DNA of 64,000 nucleotides, taken from Corallococcus macrosporus DSM 14697. Its GTDB lineage: Bacteria > Myxococcota > Myxococcia > Myxococcales > Myxococcaceae. Both the position numbers and the translations under genes were made by a program. The notes beneath the pieces were generated by a model that saw nothing but the letters and a program-made list of their open reading frames with translations, was not told the origin of the DNA and did not search any database. The stretch lies in the NCBI RefSeq assembly GCF_002305895.1, contig NZ_CP022203.1, forward strand, positions 7,226,001-7,290,000. Reading direction: 5' to 3'. This document shows, one piece after another, positions 49,399 through 59,432 of this stretch (position 1 is its first letter; every line of letters starts with the position of its first letter).

Positions 49399-50661
49399 AT
49401 GACCAGCGTCGTCGGCCCCCGCCGCTCGCCCCTCCTCGCTCGCCCGACCACCGAAACCGCCCGTGAGACGGCGTCCTCCCCCCGGACGACCGCTGCCGCG
49501 GGCACCAGCTCGTTCCAGCCCGCGCGGCCGGGACTCGGGGGCGCCACGCCCTCGATGCTGACGAAGCTCGGCGCGGAATTCGTTCCCCAGACGCCCTCCG
49601 CCACGCAGGCGGCGGCGGCCAACCTGAAGGCCGCGGTGGGCGCACGCGCGGCGTCGCTGGTCCACAGCACCACGCCCAACGCGGACATCAAGGACCACAC
49701 CACCATCGAGAGCACCATCGACGTCCCCGGGGACGCCACGGTGGAGTCGCTCAAGCTGAACCTGGACATCGAGCACACCTACCGGGGCGACCTGAAGGTG
49801 ACGCTGACCGCGCCGTCCGGCAAGAGCGCGGTGGTGTCCAACCGTCAGGGAGGTTCGGCGGATGACCTGGCGGGCGCCTTCGACCTGTCCGCGTTCAAGG
49901 GCGAGCCCACGAAGGGCGCCTGGACGCTGGAGGTGCAGGACGCGGCGCGCGGCGACACCGGCACGCTGAAGTCCTGGGGCCTGGACATCACCCCCGAGAC
50001 GCCCGTCACCGAGCCGGAGGAGCCCGAGGAGCCCGAAGGGGGCCTCTTCGAGGGCCTCCGCGACGGGGCGCTGCTGGACGCGCTCCAGGACTACTCGTCC
50101 GGCAAGAGGACGGTCAGCTACAACGAGGCCCGCCGGCTGATGTTCTCCAGCCTGGACGTGAACGAGAGCGGAAACGTCGTCTGCGTCTACACGGGCGCCG
50201 AGGTCAAGGGCGGCAAGATTCCCAACAACTCGGTGATGAACACCGAGCACACCTGGCCCCAGTCGAAGGGCGCCACGGGCTCCGCCAAGAGCGACCTGCA
50301 CCACCTCTACCCCACCGACAGCAAGGCCAACTCCCGCCGCGGCAACTTCCCCTTCGGCGTGGTGGTCAACGAGCGGTGGAGCCAGAACGGCGCGAAGTTC
50401 GGCACCGACGCGCGCGGCAACATGGTCTTCGAGCCGCCCGACTCCCACAAGGGCAACGTGGCGCGCGCGATGTTCTACTTCTCCGCCACGTACAACAAGT
50501 CCATCTCCAACGACGAGGAGGCGGTGCTCAAGGCGTGGAACAAGCTCGACACGGTGGACTCCGCCGAGGTCGAGCGCAACCGCCGCATCTCCGACATCCA
50601 GGGCAACTCCAACGCCTTCGTCGAGGACGCGGCGCTGGCCGACCGCATCAAGGACTTCTAG
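49399..50661 (+). CDS. Endonuclease I-family nuclease with P-domain
   Basis: 420 residues. After a low-complexity Thr/Ala/Pro N-terminus, residues about 85-205 form a proprotein-convertase P-domain (IDVPGDATVESLKLNLDIEH, DLSAFKGEPTKGAWTLEVQD). An acidic Glu/Pro linker leads to the endonuclease I domain with NTEHTWPQSKG (catalytic His) and SDLHHLYPTDSKANSRRGN. Cleaves DNA/RNA, in relatives outside the cell. No standard signal peptide is visible at ATG 49399, so the export route is unclear. Ends in a 4-base overlap with the convergent gene. Confidence 0.88.
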   Translation: MTSVVGPRRSPLLARPTTETARETASSPRTTAAAGTSSFQPARPGLGGATPSMLTKLGAEFVPQTPSATQAAAANLKAAVGARAASLVHSTTPNADIKDHTTIESTIDVPGDATVESLKLNLDIEHTYRGDLKVTLTAPSGKSAVVSNRQGGSADDLAGAFDLSAFKGEPTKGAWTLEVQDAARGDTGTLKSWGLDITPETPVTEPEEPEEPEGGLFEGLRDGALLDALQDYSSGKRTVSYNEARRLMFSSLDVNESGNVVCVYTGAEVKGGKIPNNSVMNTEHTWPQSKGATGSAKSDLHHLYPTDSKANSRRGNFPFGVVVNERWSQNGAKFGTDARGNMVFEPPDSHKGNVARAMFYFSATYNKSISNDEEAVLKAWNKLDTVDSAEVERNRRISDIQGNSNAFVEDAALADRIKDF

Positions 50662-51527
50662 GCCCCCGCCGAGCGCAGCTCCCCGGCGCGCAGGGGCGGC
50701 AGCTTCTCGCCCCGCGCCACCGCCGCCACGATTCGCGCCAGCCGGTCCACGCCGTCCGACAGGGCGGCCGGCCCCGGCTGGAGGATGAGCGAGCTCTTCA
50801 CCTCGTAGAGCTGGTCATCCACCACCGCCCGGACCCCGGCCCACCCGGGGCGGGCGGCGATCTTCTCCCGCTTCGCCTTGCGTCCGCACCAGCTCGCGAT
50901 GACGCCCTCGGGGTCGCGCCGCGCCACCTCCTCCGGCGTGAAGATGCGCCCCTGCGCCCCCTGCGAGGCGCGCGACTCCCGGCACACGTCCACGCCGCCC
51001 ACCAGCTCCACCAGCTCCGAACACCAGCGGATGCCGGAGATGAGCGGCTCGTGCCACTCCTCGAAGAAGATGCGCGGCCTTCGTGGCAGCGACTCCGCCG
51101 CGTCCGCGTGCCGCTCCAGGTTCGACGTGAGCTCGGCCGCCAGCGCCTCGGCGGCCTCGGGCCGCCCCACCAGCGCGCCCGTCAGCCGCACGGCCTGGAG
51201 GATTTCGGCGATGGAGCGCTGGTTGAACAGGTAGACGGGCACGCCCCGCTTCGCCAGCTCGCGGCCGATGTCCGCCTGCAGGTCGGAGAAGCCCAGCACC
51301 AGGTCCGGCTTCAGCTCCAGGATGCGCTCGAAGTTCGCGTCCAGGAACGAGCTGACCCGCGGCTTCTTGCGCGCCTGGGGCGGGCGCACGGTGAAGCCGG
51401 ACACGCCCACCACCAGGTCCTCCGCGCCCAGCCGGTAGAGCACCTCCGTCGTCTCCTCGGTGAGACACACCACGCGGCGGGGATGAGGGGGCGCTTGGGA
51501 CAGCAGCTCGGACAGGCGGGCGTTCAT
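50658..51527 (-). CDS. Cobalamin-type ABC substrate-binding protein (BtuF-like), no signal peptide
   Basis: 289 residues. Peripla_BP_2 fold: RRVVCLTEETTEVLYRLGAEDLVVGVS, LELKPDLVLGFSDLQADIGREL, and SSLILQPGPAALSDGVDRL. The motif set suits BtuF/cobalamin binding. ATG 51527 gives a cytoplasmic N-terminus (MNARLSELLSQAPPHPRR); the alternative GTG at 51539 adds four residues and no leader. No permease or ATPase gene is near. A cytoplasmic sensor or storage role is possible. Divergent from the kinase operon. Confidence 0.85.
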   Translation of the reverse strand: MNARLSELLSQAPPHPRRVVCLTEETTEVLYRLGAEDLVVGVSGFTVRPPQARKKPRVSSFLDANFERILELKPDLVLGFSDLQADIGRELAKRGVPVYLFNQRSIAEILQAVRLTGALVGRPEAAEALAAELTSNLERHADAAESLPRRPRIFFEEWHEPLISGIRWCSELVELVGGVDVCRESRASQGAQGRIFTPEEVARRDPEGVIASWCGRKAKREKIAARPGWAGVRAVVDDQLYEVKSSLILQPGPAALSDGVDRLARIVAAVARGEKLPPLRAGELRSAGA

Positions 51528-51699
51528 GAGGGGCCGCACCCTAACGCGCTACGTGCCCGTAGCATCCAGCAGCGCGCCGGGAACGGACTTTCACCGCACT
51601 CCCAGTCACGCCGTGTCTGGTGTGTGTCACCTGTGAAACGTTGTCGCGCCCGAGCCGGATTCTCGGCCGGTGGCGCACTGCGCCAACCCGGCGGGTCGC

Positions 51700-51729
51700 T
51701 TGGGAGGTGGAGGATTGCAGTGCTAGCAT
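51700..51729 (+). promoter_or_regulatory. Possible promoter of the kinase operon
   Basis: TTGGGA (51700-51705) and TAGCAT (51724-51729) with 18-base spacing, each 4 of 6 matches to the sigma-70 consensus. A 16-codon frame begins at ATG 51738 and ends in a TGA (51786-51788) overlapping the kinase ATG at 51785. Confidence 0.3.
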
Positions 51730-51784
51730 CGGCCCCCATGTTCGACCGGCGTGTCACGTGCCTTACCGGTCGGTGGGGGCAGTC

Positions 51785-53419
51785 ATGATGGAGAGCAACG
51801 CCCCGACGAATGGCGCCCCACCCGACGTCGCGGACCCCATGCTGGGCCGGGTCCTGAACGAGCGCTTCCGCATCCTGGAGACGCTCGGCGCCGGAGGCAT
51901 GGGCCGCGTCTACAAGGCCGTGCAGTCACCGCTGGACCGGCTGGTGGCGCTCAAGGTGCTCAACCCGCAGTACGGCGAGGGCAAGGACCCCGGCTTCCAG
52001 AAGCGCTTCTTCCTGGAGGCCAGCGTCACCGCGAAGCTGCGCCACCCGAACACCGTCACCGTCATCGACTACGGCAAGACGGACGACGGCATCTACTACA
52101 TCGCCATGGAGTACCTGGAGGGGCTGACGCTGGGCCAGCTCCTCACGCAGGTGGGCCCCCTGCCGTGGCCGCGCGCGCTCAACATCACCCAGCAGATCGC
52201 CCGCTCGCTGCGCGAGGCGCACAAGGTCGGCCTCATCCACCGCGACCTCAAGCCCGCCAACGTCATGGTCCTCAACCAGGAGACGGACCACGACGTGGTG
52301 AAGGTGCTCGACTTCGGCCTGGTGAAGTCCTTCATCGGTGACGCCGCGCCCATCCCGCAGGACACGTCGATTACGCAGGCGGGCATCATCCTGGGCTCGC
52401 CGCAGTACATGGCGCCGGAGCAGGCGCGCAACGTCGCCGACCCGCGCAGTGACGTGTACAGCCTGGGCGTGGTGCTCTATCAGATGCTGATGGGGCGGCC
52501 GCCCTTCCTGGCGGCGCAGAGCATCGACGTCATCGTCAAGCACATCAACGAGCTGCCGCCCGCCTTCGGCGCGCTCTACCCCGGCCATGGCATCCCCGGC
52601 GAGGTGGAGGCCCTGGTGATGAAGTGCCTGGCCAAGTCCCCCCCGGACCGCTACCAGTCCATGGACGAGGTCATGGAGGCCATGCGCCGCACCCTGTCCA
52701 CGGTGGGCGTCAGCGGCGCCTTCAGCGGCGCGCGCTTCGCCGGCATCAGCGGCGTCGGCGGCGTCGGGGGCAGCGGCCCCATCAGCGGCCCCCACGGCAG
52801 CGGTCCCCACGGCGCGGCGGGCTCCGGCCCCGCCACCATGGCCCTGGACATCTCCGTGGAGGAGGCGCCGGAGAAGGGTGGCCGCAAGCCGCTGGGGCTG
52901 ATCCTCGGCGGCGGCGCGCTGCTGGCGGGCCTGGGCGCGGCGCTGGTCGTGGCGCTGCGCCCCGCGGCCCCCACCGGCAGCCCGCCCACCCTGACTCCGC
53001 CCCCCGCGTCCCGGGCCGCGCCCGAGGCCGCCCCGCGGGAAGCCGCCGTGGCCGCGAGGCCGCCGGACGAGTCCGTGGCGGAGGCGTCCGACGAGGAGCT
53101 GGCCCTGGCGCCGCTGAGGCGGCGCACCGTGGAGCCGGTGCGCTTCCTCGTCGTCAGCGAGCCCATGGGCGCGCGCGTGACGTACCAGGGCAAGGACCTG
53201 GGCGAGACGCCCCTGAACCTCGAGGTGGCTCCGGCGGAGGGCGGCGTGGCGGAGGCCGTGCTGTTCTTCACCCTGGACGGCTACCAGCGCGCCCGCGGCG
53301 TCGCCAAGGGCGCGGGCCCCGAGGAGCGCTTCACGCAGAAGCTGCTGCCCAAGAAGAAGGCGAGCACGCGGCCCGCAAAGGCCCCAGACTCGTCGCCCTA
53401 CAAGGACGACCCGTACTAG
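51785..53419 (+). CDS. Transmembrane Ser/Thr protein kinase with PEGA domain
   Basis: 544 residues. Kinase domain 27-300: GAGGMGRVY (P-loop), Lys57 in VALKVL, HRDLKPANV (Asp154), DFG (Asp176), APE-type YMAPEQARN. Gly/Ser-rich juxtamembrane stretch (305-350), one TM helix (369-391) and an extracytoplasmic PEGA domain (about 455-515, VVSEPMGARVTYQGKDLGETPLN), ending in a basic tail. Hanks-type kinase of the PknB group. TAGTG overlap with the next gene couples it to the TonB receptor. It probably senses something in the periplasm through PEGA. Confidence 0.93.
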   Translation: MMESNAPTNGAPPDVADPMLGRVLNERFRILETLGAGGMGRVYKAVQSPLDRLVALKVLNPQYGEGKDPGFQKRFFLEASVTAKLRHPNTVTVIDYGKTDDGIYYIAMEYLEGLTLGQLLTQVGPLPWPRALNITQQIARSLREAHKVGLIHRDLKPANVMVLNQETDHDVVKVLDFGLVKSFIGDAAPIPQDTSITQAGIILGSPQYMAPEQARNVADPRSDVYSLGVVLYQMLMGRPPFLAAQSIDVIVKHINELPPAFGALYPGHGIPGEVEALVMKCLAKSPPDRYQSMDEVMEAMRRTLSTVGVSGAFSGARFAGISGVGGVGGSGPISGPHGSGPHGAAGSGPATMALDISVEEAPEKGGRKPLGLILGGGALLAGLGAALVVALRPAAPTGSPPTLTPPPASRAAPEAAPREAAVAARPPDESVAEASDEELALAPLRRRTVEPVRFLVVSEPMGARVTYQGKDLGETPLNLEVAPAEGGVAEAVLFFTLDGYQRARGVAKGAGPEERFTQKLLPKKKASTRPAKAPDSSPYKDDPY

Positions 53420-55938
53420 TGAAAACCCTGACAGCCTTCAAACGAGCGGGACTCCTCGCGATGTGTCTGTGCGCGGGGGAGGCCCTGGCGGACGCCCGCC
53501 TCGAGGCCCGCCGCCACTTCCGAAGTGGCATGAGCCTCATCGAGAAGAAGCAGTACGACGCGGGCATCGCGGAGCTCGAGGCCGCCTACGCCATCAAGCC
53601 GCACCCCAACGTCCTCTTCAACATCGCCCGCGCGTACCAGGACTCGGGCCGGCCCAGGGAGGCGCTGGAGCTGTACCAGCGCTACCTCGCCAGCAACCCG
53701 CCGGACGCGGCCACGGTGCTGCCCACCGTGGCCGCGCTGGAGGAGAAGCTGAAGACGGAGGAGGCGCAGGCCGCCGCGCAGGAGCCGTCATCGCTGCCCA
53801 TGCCGCCGCCTCCGGCCGGCATGCAGTCGCAGCAGCAGCTGGGCGCCCTGCTGGAGCGGCTGGAGAAGGCCATCGAGCGGGCCGAGGCCATGCCGGTGGG
53901 CCCCACCGCCATCCCCGGCCTGACGCCCACCGGCGGCGCGCCCGGCGGCACGGACGACGCGGCCGGCGACACGGACCTGGGCGCGGTGCCCTACGAGGAA
54001 CGCGTGGTGACGGCGAGCCGCCGCGCGCAGTCCTCGCTGGACGCGCCCAACGCCACCACCGTCATCACCGCCGAGGACATCCGCCTGTCGGGCGCCACCT
54101 CGCTGCCGGAGCTGCTGCGGCGCGTGCCGGGCGCGGACGTCATGGCCCTGGGCGTGGGCAGCGCCAACGTGTCGCTGCGCGGCTTCAACCAGCGCATCGC
54201 CAACAAGGTGCTGGTGCTGGTGGACGGCCGCACGGAGTACCAGGACTTCCTCGGCCTCACCATCTGGTCCTCCATCCCCATTGGCCTGGAGGAGATCGAG
54301 CGCATCGAGGTCATCCGCGGCCCGGGCAGCGCGCTGTACGGCGCCAACGCCATGCTGGGCGTGGTCAACATCATCACCCGCGCGCCCGGCACCGGCCCGC
54401 GCGCGCAGTTCAGCGTCACCGGCGGCACCGGCAACACCGCCGCGGGCTCCTTCATCAGCCATGGGGGCTCGGGCGCGCTGCGCTACCGCGCGGCGGCGGG
54501 CTACTCGCAGACGGACAAGTGGAGCCGGGACTACGCCAGCGGCCTGCCGGACGTGACGCTGCGCGGCCCCGACCCGGACCTGGGCGCCCGCGGCGCGCGC
54601 GCCTCGCTGTCCGCCGTGTACAGCTTCACGGAGGGCCGCCAGGTGGGCCTGTCCGGCGGGGTGAACCGCTTCACCACGGAAATCTATCCGCCGGGCCTGC
54701 TGCGCAACTACTTCATCGACGGCCTCAACGCCTTCGCCAAGGGCGACGTGGAGCTGGGGCCGCTGAAGGTGAAGACGTTCTGGAACCACATCTCCAGCGA
54801 CGCGGGCCCCCAGTACGAGGCCACCGGCCAGCGCTCGCTGGTGACGGCGCTCAGCTCCAACCTCTTCGGCGCGGAGCTGCTCTTCGCGCGTGACTTCGAG
54901 CTGGGCGGCACGCACCAGCTCAACGTGGGCGTGGAGGGCCGCCTCAAGCGCGTGGCCTGGGGAGACTACCTGGGCCCGCTGCGCGAGCAGGTGCACGCCG
55001 CCTTCTTCGTGCAGGATGAATGGCGCATCGTGGAGCCGCTGGCGCTGGTGGCCAGCTACCGCGTGGACCGGCACCCGCTGCTCGACCAGGGCACCCCGGG
55101 CCTGGCGCACTCGCCGCGCATCTCCGCGCTGTTCAAGCCCTTCGAGAACCACGCCTTCCGCGCCAGCGCGGCCTCCGCCTTCCGCGAGCCCACCTTCCTG
55201 GAGAGCTACACACAGCTCACGGTGCCCGTGCCGGGCATCAACGGCGTCAGCACGCTCACCACCGGCAACCCGCGGCTCCGCCCCGAGCGCCTCACCGCCT
55301 TCGAGCTGGGCTGGCGCGGCGAGTCCCCGGAGCTGGGCATCGACCTGGACGTGGCCCTGTACCAGAACACGGTGAGGGACCTCATCGGCCTGTCCGGGGT
55401 GACGCGCCTGCCGCCGGGCCAGTCGTATGACCCGGGCACCGGCTCTTACCTGCTGGGCAGCTCGTCCTTCACGAACGAGGACGCCGTCTACACCGCGCGC
55501 GGCGCCGAGGCCGGCGTCACCCTGGCGCCGGTGGACGGCCTGGGCCTGAAGCTGAGCGCGTCGCTGCAGGACGTGACCTCGGACCGCGAGGCGGAGGCCG
55601 AGTGCGGCCCCTGCAACCAGGCGCCGCAGTTCCGGCTGTACGGCGGCCTCACCTACCGCTCCCGCGCGGATTTGGAGTTCGGCGTGGACGCGGCCTACAC
55701 GTCCGCCTCCACGTGGATTGAGCGCGAGCCCGCCGCGGCGGACCCCACGCGCATCGACCTGGTGTCCAACCCGCTGCGCGCCTACACCGTGGTGAACGCG
55801 CGCGTGGGCTACATGGCCGTCAAGGACACCGTCACCGTCGCGCTGGTGGGCAGCCACCTGGGCGGCGCGCACTCCCAGCACCCCTTCGGCAATCGCATCG
55901 AGCGGCGCGTCTACGCGACCCTGACGGTGACTCCATGA
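53419..55938 (+). CDS. TonB-dependent receptor with N-terminal TPR domain
   Basis: 839 residues from the GTG sharing a base with the kinase stop. Signal peptide (MKTLTAFKRAGLLAMCLCAG to ALADA). Residues about 30-110 form TPR-like helices (SGMSLIEKKQYDAGIAELEAAY, NIARAYQDSGRPREALELYQ), then a Pro/Gln linker with coiled coil, the plug (about 195-330: PYEERVVTASRRAQSSLDAP, DVMALGVGSANVSLRGFNQR, IEVIRGPGSALYGANAMLG) and a 22-strand-type barrel ending KRVYATLTVTP-like. Usual receptors lack the TPR part. Takes up a large nutrient across the outer membrane using TonB energy; substrate unknown (siderophore, haem, cobalamin or glycan). Confidence 0.93.
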   Translation: MKTLTAFKRAGLLAMCLCAGEALADARLEARRHFRSGMSLIEKKQYDAGIAELEAAYAIKPHPNVLFNIARAYQDSGRPREALELYQRYLASNPPDAATVLPTVAALEEKLKTEEAQAAAQEPSSLPMPPPPAGMQSQQQLGALLERLEKAIERAEAMPVGPTAIPGLTPTGGAPGGTDDAAGDTDLGAVPYEERVVTASRRAQSSLDAPNATTVITAEDIRLSGATSLPELLRRVPGADVMALGVGSANVSLRGFNQRIANKVLVLVDGRTEYQDFLGLTIWSSIPIGLEEIERIEVIRGPGSALYGANAMLGVVNIITRAPGTGPRAQFSVTGGTGNTAAGSFISHGGSGALRYRAAAGYSQTDKWSRDYASGLPDVTLRGPDPDLGARGARASLSAVYSFTEGRQVGLSGGVNRFTTEIYPPGLLRNYFIDGLNAFAKGDVELGPLKVKTFWNHISSDAGPQYEATGQRSLVTALSSNLFGAELLFARDFELGGTHQLNVGVEGRLKRVAWGDYLGPLREQVHAAFFVQDEWRIVEPLALVASYRVDRHPLLDQGTPGLAHSPRISALFKPFENHAFRASAASAFREPTFLESYTQLTVPVPGINGVSTLTTGNPRLRPERLTAFELGWRGESPELGIDLDVALYQNTVRDLIGLSGVTRLPPGQSYDPGTGSYLLGSSSFTNEDAVYTARGAEAGVTLAPVDGLGLKLSASLQDVTSDREAEAECGPCNQAPQFRLYGGLTYRSRADLEFGVDAAYTSASTWIEREPAAADPTRIDLVSNPLRAYTVVNARVGYMAVKDTVTVALVGSHLGGAHSQHPFGNRIERRVYATLTVTP

Positions 55939-57176
55939 GCCGCCCCACCCTGTCCTCCTGGAAGCAAGCCGCGGGGGGCCTCGCCCTCGCGTCCGTCATC
56001 GGCCTGGGTTGCGAGTCCCCGCCCGTGGTGCCCACCGCCGACGTGCGGCAGAACACGCGCTCGGCGCGCATCGACGGCAGCCTGGTGGTCCAGTCGCGCG
56101 CGCGTGGCAACGCCATCGTGTTCCTCTACGACGCGGACCGCCCGCCGCCGCCGCAAGGCACCGGGCGGCCCATCACCTTCACCGTCGTCCCCGCCGCACA
56201 GCTCTTCGGCCCGGCGCTGACCAGCGACACGCCCGGGCCCTTCGTCGCGCCCTTCAGCTTCAGCCTGGTGCCCACGGGCCGCTACATGCTCCGGGGCTTC
56301 ATCGACACGGACGGCTGCGCGACGGACGCCACCGAAGGCTGCCGCCGCTCCGACTTCAACCCCTGGTACGGCGTCACCAACGAGCCCAACGCGGGAGACG
56401 TGGGCGGCGCGGCGCTGGACGCCACCGGCAGGCCGCTCACGCTGGAAGTCGTGGCGGACGCGGACGGACAGCCCCAGCCCGTCAGCGGCGTGGCGGTGAG
56501 CGTCTCTGACACGGCGCGCGTGGTGAGAGACAGGCCCACGTTCCAGGTGGTGCAGGGCGACGGGCTGCTGGGCGGCGCGCCCAGGCAGCTCCGCCTCCAG
56601 CCGCTGGCCCTCCACGACGGCGTGGTGGACCAGCGCCCGGACGGCTTCGCGGTCAGCTACCTGGACGCCGACAACGACGGTGTCCCCGACGACGCCAACC
56701 AGGACGACAAACCCGATGGCCTCTGGCCGCGCGTGGTGGTGCGCAAGCTGGCGGACGACGCCAGCAACCTGGTGGACGAGAACGACCTGGACCGCGACGG
56801 CGTCCCGGATGACACCGGCGTGGATTACGCCCACGCCGATGGGACGCAGGACGGCCAGCCGGACGTCGTCGTGCTCGCCGCGCGCCTGGTGCCCGACAGC
56901 ATCATCGCCGCACTGACGGATGAGAACGGCGACCCGCGCATGGAGGGCGCCGTCGTTCCCGAGCTGGTGGTGGAGGTGTTGCCTCAGGCCTTGGATGCCC
57001 GGGTATCAACGAACCCCGTGCCGCTGCGTGAGCTGCCCCGAGGTCGCTACGCGGTGGTGCTGATCCAACCCAGTGGACAGACATGGCGTGTGCCCAATGA
57101 ACTGGCGCCCGCCCTCGCGTCTGGACTGGGACTTCCCGCTGTGGAAAGTCAGGCTTTCGTATTGGAAGTTCCCTGA
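55935..57176 (+). CDS. Lipoprotein with Asp-rich calcium-type motifs
   Basis: 413 residues. Lipobox in SVIGLGCES (Cys about 26). Residues 45-130 resemble a carboxypeptidase-regulatory/Ig-like beta domain (GRYMLRGFIDTDGC). Then Asp-rich repeats YLDADNDGVPDDANQDDK and DLDRDGVPDDTG, matching thrombospondin type 3 calcium loops. Overlaps the receptor gene by 4 bases (ATGA). Probably a surface or periplasmic partner of the receptor. Confidence 0.82.
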   Translation: MSRPTLSSWKQAAGGLALASVIGLGCESPPVVPTADVRQNTRSARIDGSLVVQSRARGNAIVFLYDADRPPPPQGTGRPITFTVVPAAQLFGPALTSDTPGPFVAPFSFSLVPTGRYMLRGFIDTDGCATDATEGCRRSDFNPWYGVTNEPNAGDVGGAALDATGRPLTLEVVADADGQPQPVSGVAVSVSDTARVVRDRPTFQVVQGDGLLGGAPRQLRLQPLALHDGVVDQRPDGFAVSYLDADNDGVPDDANQDDKPDGLWPRVVVRKLADDASNLVDENDLDRDGVPDDTGVDYAHADGTQDGQPDVVVLAARLVPDSIIAALTDENGDPRMEGAVVPELVVEVLPQALDARVSTNPVPLRELPRGRYAVVLIQPSGQTWRVPNELAPALASGLGLPAVESQAFVLEVP

Positions 57177-57263
57177 GTGGCGGTGCTTTGACTTCGGACG
57201 CTCCATCCGCCAACATGCCCAGTGTTCCCCGGGGAACTGCCCACACTTGAGGTTGATGATCCG

Positions 57264-57743
57264 ATGAAGGCCGGAACCCTCCCCGAGCCCCTCCCCCTCC
57301 GCACCACGACGACGGAGACGACCCGTCCCCTCGGGGCGCGCCCCGCCGCGGGCACGGCTCCGCAGCGCGTGCTGCTGGTGGATGACAGCCGCTCCATCCG
57401 CACGCTGTTGAAGATCTACCTCATGGCTCGCAACTTCGAGTTCCTCGAAGCCGAGTCCGCCGAGGAAGGCCTGAAGGTGTCGGAGGCGGAGCCGGTGGAC
57501 CTGGTCCTCACGGACTTCCACATGGATGGGATGAACGGCGCGGACTTCGCCGCGCAGATTCGCGCCAGCGCCAACCCGCGGCTGGCCAAGGTGCCCATCC
57601 TGATGATGACGGGCGACCCGAACGTGGCGGAGGTGCGCGCCCTGGGTCAGAAGGCGGGCATCAGCGCCTTCGTCCGCAAGCCGGTGAGCTGCGCGCAGCT
57701 CATGACGCTGGTGGACACCATCCTCCCGCTGCCGCGCAAGTAG
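57264..57743 (+). CDS. Single-domain response regulator
   Basis: 159 residues. Low-complexity N-terminus (1-33), receiver domain 35-155 with VLLVDDSRSIRTLLKIY, phospho-Asp in LVLTDFHMDGMNG, Thr in LMMTGDPN and Lys in FVRKPVSCAQL. Similar in order of motifs to the CheY at 38.2 kb. Stands alone, 88 bases after the lipoprotein gene. Confidence 0.9.
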   Translation: MKAGTLPEPLPLRTTTTETTRPLGARPAAGTAPQRVLLVDDSRSIRTLLKIYLMARNFEFLEAESAEEGLKVSEAEPVDLVLTDFHMDGMNGADFAAQIRASANPRLAKVPILMMTGDPNVAEVRALGQKAGISAFVRKPVSCAQLMTLVDTILPLPRK

Positions 57744-57771
57744 CGCGCCGCGCCCCTGGGCGCCGCTTCCC

Positions 57772-58398
57772 TCACGCCGGGTTCCGGGCCGCCGCCGCGG
57801 CGCGGGCCCGGCGTTTTCGCATCGCCTCACCCACGCGGATGGCCATGAGCAGCGCCAGCACCGCGCCATAGATGACCGGCTCGGTGAGGTCCTTCTTCAC
57901 GCGCCACACGAAGTGCACCACGCCCAGCGCCGCGGCCAGGTAGGCCAGCCGGTGCAGGCGCTGCCAGCGCGGAAAGCCCAGCCGCCGCACCCAGCCCTTC
58001 GTCGACGTCACGGCCAGCGGCACCAGCAGCACCAGCGCGGCGAAGCCCACGGTGATGAAGGGGCGCTCGGTGACGTCCGCCCACAGCGTGCCCCACGCCA
58101 GCCCCTGATCCAACACCGCGTACACCCCGAAGTGCGCCACCGCGTAGGTGAAGGCCAGCAGGCCCAGCGTGCGCCGCACACGCGCGGGCCACGTCCACCC
58201 CGCCACCAGCCGCAGCGGCGTACACGCCAGGGAGGCCAGCAGCAGCACCAGCGCCAGCAGCCCCGTCTGGTGAAGCGCGGCTTCAATGGCGTTGGGCCCC
58301 AGTTCCCCCCGGGGCCCCTGCACGGCGAGCGTCAGCAGCGGAGACAGGCCCCCCACGACGAGCGCGGGGTTGAGCCAGGGATGGGGAGATGAGGCCAT
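57772..58398 (-). CDS. msrQ: Heme-binding membrane subunit MsrQ
   Basis: 208 residues. Six membrane segments, with His residues in TYAVAHFGVY, RWQRLHRLAYLAAALGVVHF as heme ligands. Passes electrons from the respiratory chain to MsrP. Lies 12 bases after msrP. Confidence 0.92.
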   Translation of the reverse strand: MASSPHPWLNPALVVGGLSPLLTLAVQGPRGELGPNAIEAALHQTGLLALVLLLASLACTPLRLVAGWTWPARVRRTLGLLAFTYAVAHFGVYAVLDQGLAWGTLWADVTERPFITVGFAALVLLVPLAVTSTKGWVRRLGFPRWQRLHRLAYLAAALGVVHFVWRVKKDLTEPVIYGAVLALLMAIRVGEAMRKRRARAAAAARNPA

Positions 58399-58409
58399 GG
58401 TGTGGGGGC

Positions 58410-59399
<990 letters not shown>

Positions 59400-59432
59400 G
59401 GCCCCTGTATAACGGCCCGGGCCGCCCGTGCG

